A DNA stretch of 64,000 bases. Origin: CAVXTF01 sp963701375. GTDB taxonomy: Bacteria; Actinomycetota; Acidimicrobiia; Acidimicrobiales; CAVXTF01. Below, one piece after another: positions 9,754-18,959 of this stretch. How positions within the stretch are numbered: position 1 is the stretch's first letter; every line of letters begins with the position of its first letter. Both the position numbers and the translations under genes were made by a program. The notes beneath the pieces were generated by a model, which saw nothing but the letters and a program-made list of their open reading frames with translations, ran no database searches and was not told the origin of the DNA. The stretch lies in contig CAVOZT010000005.1 in the NCBI GenBank assembly GCA_963701375.1, positions 434,001 through 498,000 of the forward strand. Reading direction: 5' to 3'.

Positions 9754-10805
9754 AGGCGCTCCGTGTCACACCTTTGAAGGCGGGGTCTGCGGGGCTGGAA
9801 GACGTTCCCGAGCCTCCCGAATCCGACGGCCCGGTCCTCGTGGAGACGATCGCGATCGGGGTCTGCGGCACGGATCTCGAGATCATCTCGGGCGCCTACG
9901 GTTGGCCGCCGCCGGGCTCGGATCGCCTGGTGCTCGGGCACGAGTCGCTCGGTCGAGTGCTCGAAGCGCCCATCGCCGGTCCTGTGGCGAAAGGCGATCT
10001 CGTCGTGGGCATCGTCCGACGACCCGATCCGGTGCCGTGCATCAACTGCGCTGTGGGCGAATGGGATTTCTGTCGCAACGGGCAGTACACCGAGCGCGGG
10101 ATAAAGGAACACGACGGTTACTGCTCCGAGCGTTACCGCATCACTCCCGACTTCACTGTGAAGGTGGACCCGAAGCTCGGGCTGCTCGGCGTCCTGCTTG
10201 AGCCGACGAGTGTCGTCGCAAAGGCATGGGAACAGGTCGAGCGAATTGGAAGTCGCGCCACCTTCGACCCGAAGAGGGCGGTTGTGACCGGAGCGGGCCC
10301 CATAGGACTTCTTGCCGCTCTCATCGGAGTCCAGCGCGGCCTGGACGTCACGGTCATCGATCAGGTGACGTCGGGGCGGAAGCCCAAACTGGTCGCCGAC
10401 CTCGGTGCCCATTACCACACCGGCACCATCGAGTCGTCGGGCCCACCGCCCGACGTGGTGATCGAGTGCACCGGCGTCGACTCTCTGGTCTTCGACGCAA
10501 TGGACCACCTTGGCCCCGGCGGAGTTGCGTGCCTTACGGGTGTGTCGTCAGGCGGGAGGTCTATCGCGATCGACGCCGGACTACTGAACAGGAACATGGT
10601 CTTGGAGAACGAGGCGATCGTGGGGTCGGTCAACGCCAATCGGCGTCACTACGAGGCGGCAGCAGCCGCGCTCGCCAAGGCCGATCGCTCGTGGCTCGAA
10701 CGCGTGGTCAGCCGGAAGGTCCCCCTCGAACAGTGGTCGCAGGCGTTCGACCGACAACCCGACGACGTGAAGGTCGTCATCCAGATCGGGTCGGCACCGG
10801 ACTGA
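9750..10805 (+). CDS. Zinc-dependent glucose 1-dehydrogenase (MDR superfamily)
   Basis: This 351-residue medium-chain dehydrogenase resembles archaeal and actinobacterial glucose 1-dehydrogenases, which oxidise D-glucose to gluconolactone with NAD(P). Visible are the catalytic zinc site (VCGTDLEI and GHESLGRV), a CINC followed by a third cysteine seven residues on for the structural zinc lobe, the Rossmann motif VTGAGPIGLLAAL, and the glucose-dehydrogenase C-terminal region ending in WSQAFDRQPDDVKVV. The start ATG overlaps the GH15 stop and a strong AAAAGGAGG site precedes it. The context points to glucose released by GH15 as substrate. Confidence 0.85.
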   Translation: MKALRVTPLKAGSAGLEDVPEPPESDGPVLVETIAIGVCGTDLEIISGAYGWPPPGSDRLVLGHESLGRVLEAPIAGPVAKGDLVVGIVRRPDPVPCINCAVGEWDFCRNGQYTERGIKEHDGYCSERYRITPDFTVKVDPKLGLLGVLLEPTSVVAKAWEQVERIGSRATFDPKRAVVTGAGPIGLLAALIGVQRGLDVTVIDQVTSGRKPKLVADLGAHYHTGTIESSGPPPDVVIECTGVDSLVFDAMDHLGPGGVACLTGVSSGGRSIAIDAGLLNRNMVLENEAIVGSVNANRRHYEAAAAALAKADRSWLERVVSRKVPLEQWSQAFDRQPDDVKVVIQIGSAPD

Positions 10806-10807
10806 CG

Positions 10808-11740
10808 ATGCCCACGACTCTCATTGCACCCGGGATAACTCAGATCGACACTCTCCTCGGCGGCTGGGAGCGGATGACGGCGGGGTACCTGGTGGACGGG
10901 GACGCACCGCTTCTGATCGAGACGGGTAGCCAGAGCTCGGTCCCCGTGCTTTTGGAGGCGCTTGCCGAGCTCGGGGTCTCGCCGGGCGAGCTGGCAGGGG
11001 TCGCGGTGACCCATATCCACCTCGACCACGCCGGCGGTGTCGGCGACGTGTCACGCGTGTTTCCCTCCGCGACCGTGTACGTGCACGAGAAAGGTGCGCG
11101 TCACCTGGTTGACCCGACACGGCTCGTGGACTCGGCGAGCAGGGTCTACGGCTCTCTTCTCGACTCGCTCTACGGCAGGCTCGATCCGACTCCCGCCGAA
11201 CGGATCCACGTTCTCGCCGACGGGGAAGAGATCCGCACCGGCAGCGACCACGTCCTCACCACCGTCGATTCCCCCGGGCACGCGAAGCACCATCTGGCGC
11301 TCCACGACTCGGCAAGTGGGATCCTCTTCGCAGGGGACGCCGTCGGAGTCCGGCTCCCCGACGCTGGGGTGCTCCGGCCGGCGACTCCTCCTCCCGACTT
11401 CGACCTCGATCAGGCGGTCAACTCGTTGCACCGATTCGCGCAACGCCATCCGACCGGTCTTGCGCTGGCGCACTACGGGCTCGTGGGCGACGCCGAGCCT
11501 GTCCTGGTCGAAGCAGAGCAGACGCTTCGCGCGTGGGCAGAGGTGGCGGAGCAGGCTTGGAAGTCTGGAAGGGATATCGCGACCGCGTTGGCGGAGTCGT
11601 TCGCAACCGATTATTCGGCGCTCGACTCAGCCGAGCGTTCGAAGCTCGAGACCCTGAACGGCGTGCACTCGAACGCTGCGGGCTTCCGCAGATGGTTGGA
11701 GAAACGCTCGACCGATGGAGCTCAGGAAGTCAGCGTGTAA
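10808..11740 (+). CDS. Metallo-beta-lactamase-fold hydrolase
   Basis: This 310-residue cytoplasmic MBL-fold hydrolase has the dinuclear metal motif THIHLDHAGG, a third histidine in SPGHAKHH, the bridging aspartate in FAGDAVG and the last histidine in LAHYG. The C-terminal part is helical. It starts three bases after the glucose dehydrogenase stop, so it is the last gene of the GH15 operon. A lactonase role on gluconolactone would complete the pathway, but this is only inferred from context; glyoxalase-II-like thioesterase activity is also possible. Its end overlaps the convergent Ig-repeat gene by 19 bases. Confidence 0.8.
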   Translation: MPTTLIAPGITQIDTLLGGWERMTAGYLVDGDAPLLIETGSQSSVPVLLEALAELGVSPGELAGVAVTHIHLDHAGGVGDVSRVFPSATVYVHEKGARHLVDPTRLVDSASRVYGSLLDSLYGRLDPTPAERIHVLADGEEIRTGSDHVLTTVDSPGHAKHHLALHDSASGILFAGDAVGVRLPDAGVLRPATPPPDFDLDQAVNSLHRFAQRHPTGLALAHYGLVGDAEPVLVEAEQTLRAWAEVAEQAWKSGRDIATALAESFATDYSALDSAERSKLETLNGVHSNAAGFRRWLEKRSTDGAQEVSV

Positions 11741-14700
11741 GTGGTCGACGCAGCCACCGTGTGCGAGTGAGGAACCTTCGCGACGACGGTGTGCGCGCCG
11801 GGTGCACCTGCCACGCGGAGCCCGCGAATATGACCGATGCAGCTGAACGTTCCGTCGCTCCCGACCGTCGCAGTGCAGATCTTGAATCTCGGCTTCGTCG
11901 GCACGCCCGTCTTGTAGATGATCTTCACGCTCGTCCCCGGGGTGAAACCTTCTCCTAACACGGTGACCTTGGTGCGGGGTGGACCTGTCGAAGGGGAGAT
12001 CACGAGCTTTATTCCGGTCACCGTGAGGTCGGCGACTCCGAGCACGCCCGAGGACGTGTCAGTGGCGGTGACGACGACGTCACCTGTTGCGACGCCGGTG
12101 GCGACGCCCTGTGAGCCCGCGGCGTTGGAGATCGTGGCGTCGCCGGTGTTCGAGGTAGACCAGGTGACCGAGTCCGTGATGTTCCGGGTGCTCAGGTCCG
12201 AGTAGTGGCCCGTCGCGGTGAACTGCTTCGACCCGTGCAGTGCGACCGAAGCCTGTGTGGGCGAAACCGTTATCGCCAACAGCACGGCAGGCAAGACGGT
12301 CACCACGGCCGTCCCGTTCAGAACAGACGATGTGTCGGTGGCGGTGATCGTGGCGACACCGGTCCCGACGCCCGTCACCTCACCCTGTGAGCCGACGGAG
12401 TTAGAGACGGAAGCAACCGATGTGTCCGACGACGACCAGGTGACTACATCGGTGAGGTCCTTGGTGGTCCCGTCGGAGTAGTGACCCGTCGCGCTGAACG
12501 GCTGCGTCTCGCCGTTGGGTACTGACGCTGCTGTCGGCGAAACGGTGACGGCGACGAGCACGGCGGGGAGCACCGTCACCACGGCCGTCCCGTTCAGAAG
12601 CGAGGAGGGGTCGGTGGCGGTGATGGTCGCCGCTCCGGTACCCGTCCCGGTGACGAGTCCCTTTGACCCCGAGCTGTTGGAGACGGTCGCGACCGACGTA
12701 TCAGACGACGACCAGGTCACCACGTCGGTCAGGTCTTGAGTGGTCCCGTCGGAGTAATGACCGGTTGCCGTGAATTGCTGAGTCTCGCCGTTGGGCACGG
12801 AGGCGGCCAAGGGTGAAACCGTCACCGCGACGAGCACGGCGGGAAGAACCGTGACGACCGCGGTCCCGTTCAGAACAGACGATGGGTCGGTGGCGGTGAT
12901 GGTCGCTGCTCCGGTACCCGTCCCGGTGACGAGTCCCTGCGACCCCGAGTTGTTCGAGACCGTCGCGACCGACGTGTCAGACGACGACCACGTGACGACG
13001 TCTGTCAGGTTCTTCGAGCTCAGGTCGGAGTAGTGCCCGGTGGCGGTGAGCTGTGTGGTCTTGCCATTGGCCACCGAAGCCGTCAAAGGCGAAACGGTGA
13101 CCGCCACGAGCACGGCGGGAAGAACCGTGACGACCGCGGTCCCGTTCAGAACAGACGACGGATCGGTGGCGGTGATGGTCGCTGCTCCGGTACCCGTCCC
13201 TGTGACGAGTCCCTGTGAGCCCGCGCTGTTGGAGACGGTCGCGACCGACGTGTCAGACGACGACCACGTGACGACGCCTGTCAGGTTCTGAGTGCTCAGG
13301 TCGGAGTAATGGCCGGTCGCCGTGAACTGCTGCGTCTCGCCATCGGGTACGGACGCGGCCGTCGGCGACACGGTTATCGCCAATAGAACGGCGGGGAGAA
13401 CGGTCACGACGGCCGTGCCGTTCACCAGTGACGACGGATCGGTAGCGGTTATGGTCGCCCCCCCGGTGCCCGTGCCGGTCACCTCACCCTGGGAGCCTGA
13501 GGTGTTCGAGACCGTGGCGATCGTGGGGTCGGAGGTCGACCAGGTGACGACGTCGGTCAGGTCCTTCGTGGTCGCATCGGAGTAGTGACCGGTGGCGAGG
13601 AACGGGGCTGACTCTCCTACGGGGACCGAGGCTGCCAAAGGAGAGACGGTGATCGCGACCAAGACTGCGGGGAGAACGGTTACGATTGCCGTACCGTTCA
13701 AAAGGGAAGACGGGTCGGTTGCCGTGATCGTTGCGGCCCCCGTCCCGACTCCGGTAACCAATCCTTGCGAGCCGGACGCGTTCGACACGGTCGCTGCGGT
13801 CGTGTCGGACGACGACCAGGTGACGGTATCGGTGAGATCCTTGGTCGTCCCGTCCGAGTAGCGGCCTGTGGCGGTGAGTTGCTCGGATTCTCCGCTCGGC
13901 ACGGATGCCGCAACGGGTGAGACCGTGACTGCGATAAGCACCGCGGGGAGAACCGTCACGAGTGCCGTACCGCTCGAAAGGGATGACGGGTCGGTTGCGG
14001 TGATGGTCGCTGCGCCCGTACCAGTGGCGGTGACCAGTCCTTGCGAGCCGGATGCGTTCGAAACTGTGGCGACCGAGGTGCTCGACGACGACCAGGTCAC
14101 CGTCGAGGTCAGGTCGCTCGTGGTTCCGTCGGAGTAGTGACCTGTCGCCGTGAACTGATGGTTCTCACCATTGGGCACTGATGCAGCCGCGGGCGACACC
14201 GTGACCGCGACGAGAACAGCGGGGAGAACGGTGACCAAGGCAGTTCCACTGAGTAGCGACGACGGGTCGGTGGCGGTGATGGTCGCCGCGCCGGTACCCG
14301 TTGCCGTGACGTGCCCCTGCGAACCCGACGCGTTGGAGACCGTCGCGATGGAAGTGCTCGAGGACGACCACGTCACTGCGGACGTCAGGTCGGACGTCGC
14401 CCCGTCGGAGTAGTGGCCGGTTGCAGCGAACGGAAGAGTGTCGCCGTTCGGTATCGACGTGGCCGGCGGCGAAACCGTGACCGCCACGAGAACAGCGGGG
14501 AGAACGGTGACTAGGGCAGTTCCACTGAGTAGCGACGACGGGTCGGTGGCGGTGATCGTCGCAGCCCCGGTTCCCGTGGCGGTGACCAGTCCCTGCGATC
14601 CCGAAGCGCTGGAGACGGTCGCGACGGAAGTGCTCGACGACGACCACGTGACGGAGTTCGTGAGGTTGAGCGTGCTCAGGTCGGAGTAGTGGCCCGTTGC

Positions 14701-16266
14701 AGTGAACTGCTGGGTCTCTCCTTTCGGGACCGACGCTGCCGTCGGCGACACGGTTACGGCGACGAGAACGGCCGGCAGCACCGTCACCGCGGCCGTCCCG
14801 TTCAACAGCGACGAGGGGTCGGTTGCGGTGATAGTCGTCGCGCCTGTACCCGTGGCGGTGACGAGTCCGTGCGATCCCGAAGTGTTGGAGACGGTGGCAA
14901 CCGTTGTGCTCGAGGACGACCACGTGACGGAGTTCGTGAGGTTGAGCGTGCTCAGGTCCGAGTAGTGGCCCGTCGCGGTGAACTGCTGGGTCTCGCCCTT
15001 CGGAACCGACGCCGCCGTCGGCGACACGGTTACGGCGACCAGAACGGCCGGCAGCACGGTGACGGCGGCCGTTCCGTTCAACAGCGACGAGGGGTCGGTT
15101 GCGGTAATGGTGGCCCCGCCGGTACCCGTAGCGGTGACGAGTCCCTGCGATCCCGAGGCGTTGGAGACGGTGGCAACCGTTGTGCTCGACGACGACCACG
15201 TGACCGTGCCAGTCAGGTTCTGGGTCGTCGCGTCCGAGTAATGACCCGTTGCGGTGAACTGCTGGGTCTCGCCCTTAGGAACCGACGCCGCCGTCGGCGA
15301 CACGGTTACGGCGACCAGAACGGCCGGCAGCACGGTGACGGCGGCCGTTCCGTTCAACAGCGACGAGGGGTCGGTTGCTGTAATGGTCGTCGCGCCCGCC
15401 CCGGTTGCCGTCACGAGTCCCTGGGAGCCAGAGGAGTTGGAGACGGATGCCACAGAATTGCTCGAGGACGACCACGTGACCGTGTTCGTGAGGTTCTGAG
15501 TGGTCGCATTCGAGTAGTTACCCGTGGCGGTGAACTGCTGAGTCTCGCCTTTGGGCACGGAGGCTGCGGTCGGCGACACGGTGACTGCGACAAGGACGGC
15601 GGGGATCACGGTCGCAACGGCGGTACCGAATACCGACCCGACGGTGGCAGTGATCGTTGCGACACCTGTCCCGACGGCGGTTGCCTGGCCCTGCGAACCG
15701 GATGCGTTGGAGACCGTGGCAACCGTTGTGCTCGACGACGACCAGGTGACGTTGCTCGTGAGGTTCTGCGTGCTCAGGTCGGAGTAATGCCCGGTTGCGA
15801 GGAACGCCGCGGACTCGCCGAGCGGAATGGACGCGGCCGCGGGTGAAACCGTGATCGTGAGAAGCACGGCGGGGAGCACGGTCATAGCCGCCGTGCCGGA
15901 TACTGCAGTCCCTTCGGCGGCGGTGATCGTGGCCACCCCGGTTCGGATCGCAGTGGCCAGTCCCTGCGATCCGGTCGTGTTCGACACCGTCGCGACCGAC
16001 GAGCTCGAGGTTGACCAGGTGGCGGTGTTCGTGATGTTCTGCGTGCTCAGGTCGGAGTAGTGCCCGGTAGCGGTGAACTGCTCGGTCTCGCCGATCGGCA
16101 CGGACGCAGTGGTCGGCGAGACGGTTATCGACAACAGGATCGGGCTTCCGAGCGCTGTTGCCGGCACCACACTTGCTGCAATCGCAGTCAGCGCCGCCAA
16201 CACCGCCATGACGACGAGCAGCAAACGACCGCCCACTTTTCGCGGCCCCGCCAGGTGCGTCCCCAT
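11722..16266 (-). CDS. Giant secreted protein with 15 BIG2-type Ig repeats
   Basis: This 1514-residue exported protein has a signal peptide (RLLLVVMAVLAALTAIAASVV, cleaved after ATA/GSP), then 15 tandem bacterial Ig-like (BIG2) modules of about 92 residues. Each module reads approximately 'VTVSPTAASVPxGETQQFTATGHYSD...DLTxxVTWSSSxTSVATVSNxSGSQGxVTxTGTGxATITATDPSS'. A C-terminal domain of about 97 residues beginning GIKLVISPSTGP resembles an IPT/TIG-like Ig fold with a Cys pair. Such proteins are adhesins or stalks on the cell surface or in the matrix. No sortase motif or C-terminal helix is visible, so it may be released or bound non-covalently. The ATG at 16266 follows AGGAGGTAGGGGGA. It ends in a 19-base overlap with the convergent MBL gene. 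Confidence 0.88.
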   Translation of the reverse strand: MGTHLAGPRKVGGRLLLVVMAVLAALTAIAASVVPATALGSPILLSITVSPTTASVPIGETEQFTATGHYSDLSTQNITNTATWSTSSSSVATVSNTTGSQGLATAIRTGVATITAAEGTAVSGTAAMTVLPAVLLTITVSPAAASIPLGESAAFLATGHYSDLSTQNLTSNVTWSSSSTTVATVSNASGSQGQATAVGTGVATITATVGSVFGTAVATVIPAVLVAVTVSPTAASVPKGETQQFTATGNYSNATTQNLTNTVTWSSSSNSVASVSNSSGSQGLVTATGAGATTITATDPSSLLNGTAAVTVLPAVLVAVTVSPTAASVPKGETQQFTATGHYSDATTQNLTGTVTWSSSSTTVATVSNASGSQGLVTATGTGGATITATDPSSLLNGTAAVTVLPAVLVAVTVSPTAASVPKGETQQFTATGHYSDLSTLNLTNSVTWSSSSTTVATVSNTSGSHGLVTATGTGATTITATDPSSLLNGTAAVTVLPAVLVAVTVSPTAASVPKGETQQFTATGHYSDLSTLNLTNSVTWSSSSTSVATVSSASGSQGLVTATGTGAATITATDPSSLLSGTALVTVLPAVLVAVTVSPPATSIPNGDTLPFAATGHYSDGATSDLTSAVTWSSSSTSIATVSNASGSQGHVTATGTGAATITATDPSSLLSGTALVTVLPAVLVAVTVSPAAASVPNGENHQFTATGHYSDGTTSDLTSTVTWSSSSTSVATVSNASGSQGLVTATGTGAATITATDPSSLSSGTALVTVLPAVLIAVTVSPVAASVPSGESEQLTATGRYSDGTTKDLTDTVTWSSSDTTAATVSNASGSQGLVTGVGTGAATITATDPSSLLNGTAIVTVLPAVLVAITVSPLAASVPVGESAPFLATGHYSDATTKDLTDVVTWSTSDPTIATVSNTSGSQGEVTGTGTGGATITATDPSSLVNGTAVVTVLPAVLLAITVSPTAASVPDGETQQFTATGHYSDLSTQNLTGVVTWSSSDTSVATVSNSAGSQGLVTGTGTGAATITATDPSSVLNGTAVVTVLPAVLVAVTVSPLTASVANGKTTQLTATGHYSDLSSKNLTDVVTWSSSDTSVATVSNNSGSQGLVTGTGTGAATITATDPSSVLNGTAVVTVLPAVLVAVTVSPLAASVPNGETQQFTATGHYSDGTTQDLTDVVTWSSSDTSVATVSNSSGSKGLVTGTGTGAATITATDPSSLLNGTAVVTVLPAVLVAVTVSPTAASVPNGETQPFSATGHYSDGTTKDLTDVVTWSSSDTSVASVSNSVGSQGEVTGVGTGVATITATDTSSVLNGTAVVTVLPAVLLAITVSPTQASVALHGSKQFTATGHYSDLSTRNITDSVTWSTSNTGDATISNAAGSQGVATGVATGDVVVTATDTSSGVLGVADLTVTGIKLVISPSTGPPRTKVTVLGEGFTPGTSVKIIYKTGVPTKPRFKICTATVGSDGTFSCIGHIRGLRVAGAPGAHTVVAKVPHSHTVAASTTYTLTS
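12016..16140 (-). repeat. Array of 15 tandem ~276-base coding repeats (BIG2 modules)
   Basis: The DNA encoding the Ig modules repeats with a period close to 276 bases. For example, the block starting 'gtgaactgctgggtctcgcc' recurs at about 14703, 14979 and 15255. Modules 3 to 6 from the N-terminus are nearly identical, whereas those at both ends have diverged. This pattern fits recent unequal recombination in the middle of the array. Copy number may vary between strains, and short-read assembly could have collapsed it. Confidence 0.85.
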
Positions 16267-16409
16267 TCCCCCTACCTCCTGTGCTGATCGCCACTTTTCC
16301 CCGTAAAAAGACTTACGAAACTAAAGTTCTTTAATAGTCGGAGACAAACCTCCGGATCCATTCGGAGATGGTTCAGGTGGGGAAGAATCGAGTAGGTGAA
16401 GCTAAGTGA

Positions 16410-16427
16410 CTCCTCAATTTTGAGGAG
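16410..16427. promoter_or_regulatory. 18-base perfect palindrome between divergent genes
   Basis: The sequence ctcctcaattttgaggag is an 8-base perfect inverted repeat with a two-base centre. It lies about 30 bases upstream of the DinB-like gene and 145 bases upstream of the divergent Ig-repeat gene. No T-run follows in either direction, so an operator is more likely than a terminator. No regulator can be named. Confidence 0.4.
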
Positions 16428-16457
16428 GAGAACGATCCGTCGAGGAGGGAGCATGCG

Positions 16458-16907
16458 ATGACCGATCCACACGAAACGGCGAGAGACATAGCCGAGGCGC
16501 GTGCGAGGCTTCTGGCGTTTGCTCGAGGATGTTCAGCGGAGCAATGGTGCTCGAGCCCGCTCGGTGACGCAGATCCCCGCTCCGTTTCTGTGATCGTCGA
16601 CCATGTCGCAGACGCGTACGACTACATCGCCGGGTGGCTGCGAGCACTCGTTGGCGGCGCCGCGCTCGAGGTGAACTCGGACATGGTGGACGAGTTGAAC
16701 GCGAAGCACGCGAGCGGCGCTGCAGTGATAGATCGCGACGAGGTGAGCGCGCACCTGCAAACCAGTGGTGACGCTTTGATCGGGTTCATCGAGGAGCTCG
16801 AGCCCGATGACCTCGTCATCGAGAACGGGCGCGTCCAACGCCTTGCGGAGATCGCAGCGCGCCACGCTGACGGCCACAGATCAGAGCTCGAGGCCGCCTT
16901 CGGTTGA
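16458..16907 (+). CDS. DinB-like / mycothiol-dependent maleylpyruvate isomerase-type protein
   Basis: This 149-residue protein is probably a four-helix bundle of the DinB/MDMPI-N superfamily, a fold that often binds a metal through three histidines and, in actinobacteria, uses mycothiol. Candidate histidines are in SVIVDHVADAYDYIAGW and the terminal AARHADGHRSEL; a third is not obvious (NAKHASG is possible). The start at 16458 is set by GAGGAGGGA seven bases upstream. It stands alone, divergent from the Ig-repeat gene and convergent with the SDR gene. Substrate is unknown. Confidence 0.65.
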   Translation: MTDPHETARDIAEARARLLAFARGCSAEQWCSSPLGDADPRSVSVIVDHVADAYDYIAGWLRALVGGAALEVNSDMVDELNAKHASGAAVIDRDEVSAHLQTSGDALIGFIEELEPDDLVIENGRVQRLAEIAARHADGHRSELEAAFG

Positions 16908-16919
16908 CGGACCTACGAG

Positions 16920-16983
16920 CACCCGGGCCGGGGCGCCCGCCTCATGCGACCGTCTAACCGGCCACCGCCACCTGGCCCGGGTG
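16920..16983. terminator. Possible terminator / long inverted repeat between convergent genes
   Basis: A perfect 10-base inverted repeat (CACCCGGGCC at 16920-16929 and GGCCCGGGTG at 16974-16983) closes a 44-base loop that can itself fold. It lies just after the DinB-like stop and before the convergent SDR stop. There is no U-tract, so terminator function is tentative. Confidence 0.3.
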
Positions 16984-17061
16984 AACCTGAGAAAGTGAAC
17001 ACCCGTTCAGTATGCGCCACTAGTCCTTTTCTTACAAGGTACTCACGGTGCGTACGCAAGG

Positions 17062-17989
17062 TCAGCGGAGCGGCTCGTACCGGACGTCAGTCAGCTCCTC
17101 CGAGATCTCCCACAGGCGCCTGGCGGTATCGCGATTCCTTGCCGCTCTGACGAAATGCACCTGCTTCGGATATCCGCGCATTCCGAAGAGTTGATCCGGC
17201 CCGTAGTACCGGGCGCCCGCGACGTCGGGGGAGGTGGCGGCATACAGGGCCGGAAGAGCACCCATCGCCGCAGTCTGCGCAAAGACCGCGTTCTCCAGGT
17301 TGGTCACCTTCTCCATGATCTTCGACCCGCTCATCTGAGGCCCGACACCCTGCAGGTTGGTCGCGGCGTAGCCGGGATGAGCGGCGACGCTCACGATGTC
17401 TTTGGATGAAACCCTCCTGTCGAGCTCGAGGGTGAAGAGTTGGTTCGCGAGCTTGGACTGGGCGTAGGCGGTCCACTTTCCATAGCGTCTCTGTCCCTGC
17501 AGGTCGTCGAACCTGATGCGTCCTATCCTCGCGACCTCACTGGAGATCGTGACGACCCGGGCACCGGGTCGCGCGATCAGCCTGTCTACAAGCAACCCGG
17601 TGAGCGCGAAGTGACCGAGGTGGTTGGTGCCGAACTGCATCTCGAAGCCGTCGGCGGTCTCGCGAACGCGGGATGGCCATCACCCCCGCGTTGTTCAAGA
17701 GGATGTCGAGACCCTCATACCCGGCGGAGAATTCCGCAGCGAAGGTGCGTACCGAAGCCAGATCGGAGAGATCGAGATGTTCGAGGCGCACGTCCGAGCC
17801 CGGCGCACTCTCGAGGATCCGTTTCACGGCGGCATCGCCCTTTGCCTGGTCTCGGCACGCCAGCACGACGCGCGCACCGGCTGTCGCCAAAGCGAGTGAT
17901 GCTTCGAACCCGAGACCGCTGTTCGCCCCGGTGACGAGAGCGGTGCGGCCTTTTTGATCCGGGATGTCCTTTGTGGTCCACCGTGCCAT
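17062..17989 (-). CDS. Short-chain dehydrogenase/reductase, frameshifted near 17665
   Basis: This is a classical SDR resembling retinol-dehydrogenase-like oxidoreductases of actinobacteria (about 308 residues when restored). The 5' part, 17989 down to about 17665, holds the NAD(P) motif TGANSGLG and LLNNAGVM. The 3' part, in another frame, holds MQFGTNHLGHFALTG, the serine strand VVTISSEVA and the catalytic YAQSK. The expected bridge (IPR-R-ETADGFEMQF) is restored by removing one base of the AA at 17665-17666, so one inserted base breaks the frame. The ATG overlaps the stop of the upstream SRPBCC gene by one base, so the two form an operon with the DDN-like gene. Substrate is unknown. Confidence 0.8.
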
Positions 17990-18462
17990 CAGCCGTGCCT
18001 TCCCGCCGTGAGCTCCTCTATGCGCTCGAGGGTCTTGACCATGTTCGAGCGGGTCTTCTCCGGGAATCCGCCCAGTTTGAGGAGCACGCGCTGATGGTCC
18101 TTCGTCAGGTCCCAGCTCTCTCTCACCAAAGTGGCGTCACCGTCGACGGGATCCAGCTCGTAGCGCCAGATACGACCCGCCGAGATACGACCCATGAATC
18201 CGGGGGGCCGCGCCTGCCAGGCGATGCGCCGGTTCTCCTCGAACTCCACGACAGTGTTGACCATCGAATAGCCGATTCCGAGCTTCATCGACATGCCGAA
18301 GGTCGAGCCGAACGTCAGGCGTTCGGGGGCACCGGACTTCACCTGCTTCACCGTTCCCGACCCGTCGAAAGTCGGATGCGCCGATGCGTCAGCCAACAGG
18401 TCGAAGATGGATTCAGGTGATGCCTTTATGACCTTCTCCACGGTCACTACATCGCCTTGCAT
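17989..18462 (-). CDS. SRPBCC family protein (polyketide cyclase/START-like)
   Basis: This 157-residue protein has the helix-grip fold of the SRPBCC superfamily (VEKVIKASPESIFDLLADASAHPTF at the start, a beta-rich middle, and a C-terminal helix NMVKTLERIEELTAG). Such proteins bind hydrophobic ligands in a deep pocket, and some act as cyclases or dehydratases. ATG 18462 follows GGAAGGA; the longer open frame upstream has no family features. It sits between the DDN-like gene and the SDR, which suggests a small oxidoreductive operon acting on a lipid or polyketide-like compound (inference). Confidence 0.8.
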   Translation of the reverse strand: MQGDVVTVEKVIKASPESIFDLLADASAHPTFDGSGTVKQVKSGAPERLTFGSTFGMSMKLGIGYSMVNTVVEFEENRRIAWQARPPGFMGRISAGRIWRYELDPVDGDATLVRESWDLTKDHQRVLLKLGGFPEKTRSNMVKTLERIEELTAGRHG

Positions 18463-18514
18463 CGCGTCCTTCCTTCCGGGCGGCAGGTTTCGACCGCCTT
18501 CAGTGCGGTGACGT

Positions 18515-18932
18515 TCAACTCGCGGGGGTGAGCTCGACAACTGGGATAACGCGGGACGTCTTCTCCTGGTACTCACCAAACCCCGAATAGCGCCGTGCCT
18601 GCTCGGCATAAATCCGGTCGCGATCGGGTCCGACCACAGGCGCCGCATCCGCCTCGTAGGTCTCGACTCCGACTTCGGCGGTCACCCGGGGGTTGGCGAC
18701 CAGATTGCGGTACCAATCCGGATTCGTGTCGGCGCCGGCCTTCGAGGCGAAGACGAAGCGCCGTCCGTCTAGATCGAGATACATCATCGGATTGACCCGC
18801 TCCTTACCGGTCTTCGCTCCGGTGGTGTGTAGCAACAGAACGGGCGCGTCTTTGAAGGGGCCACCCACCCGACCTTGGTTCGCCGCGGAACTCGTCGATG
18901 ATCTTGCGGTTCCAGTCCACAACTTCGCTCAT
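18515..18932 (-). CDS. Deazaflavin (F420)-dependent nitroreductase-family protein, frameshifted near 18885
   Basis: This DDN-family protein (about 138 residues restored) belongs to the split-barrel F420-binding oxidoreductases of actinobacteria. Seen are GRVGGPFKDAPVLLLHTTGAKTGKERVNPMMY, NPDWYRNLVANPRVTAEVG and the terminal KTSRVIPVVEL. The N-terminal 15 codons (MSEVVDWNRKIIDEFR) lie in another frame from the ATG at 18932, which has a good context. Deleting one G around 18883-18888 fuses them as EFR-A-NQGRVGG. It is the first gene of a three-gene minus-strand set with SRPBCC and SDR. Confidence 0.78.
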
Positions 18933-18959
18933 TTCCTACCTCCGCTTCTTCGGCTGACG

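Noticed and set aside
12016..16140. Regularly spaced repeats that might suggest a CRISPR array
   Set aside because: The period is 276 bases, the units are coding Ig modules and there are no short repeats with unique spacers.
11900..16300. Regular series of 80-90-codon plus-strand open frames, and one of 385 codons
   Set aside because: They are antisense shadows of the 276-base Ig repeats. The minus-strand protein has a signal peptide and clear BIG2 modules; the plus-strand frames have no starts with ribosome-binding sites.
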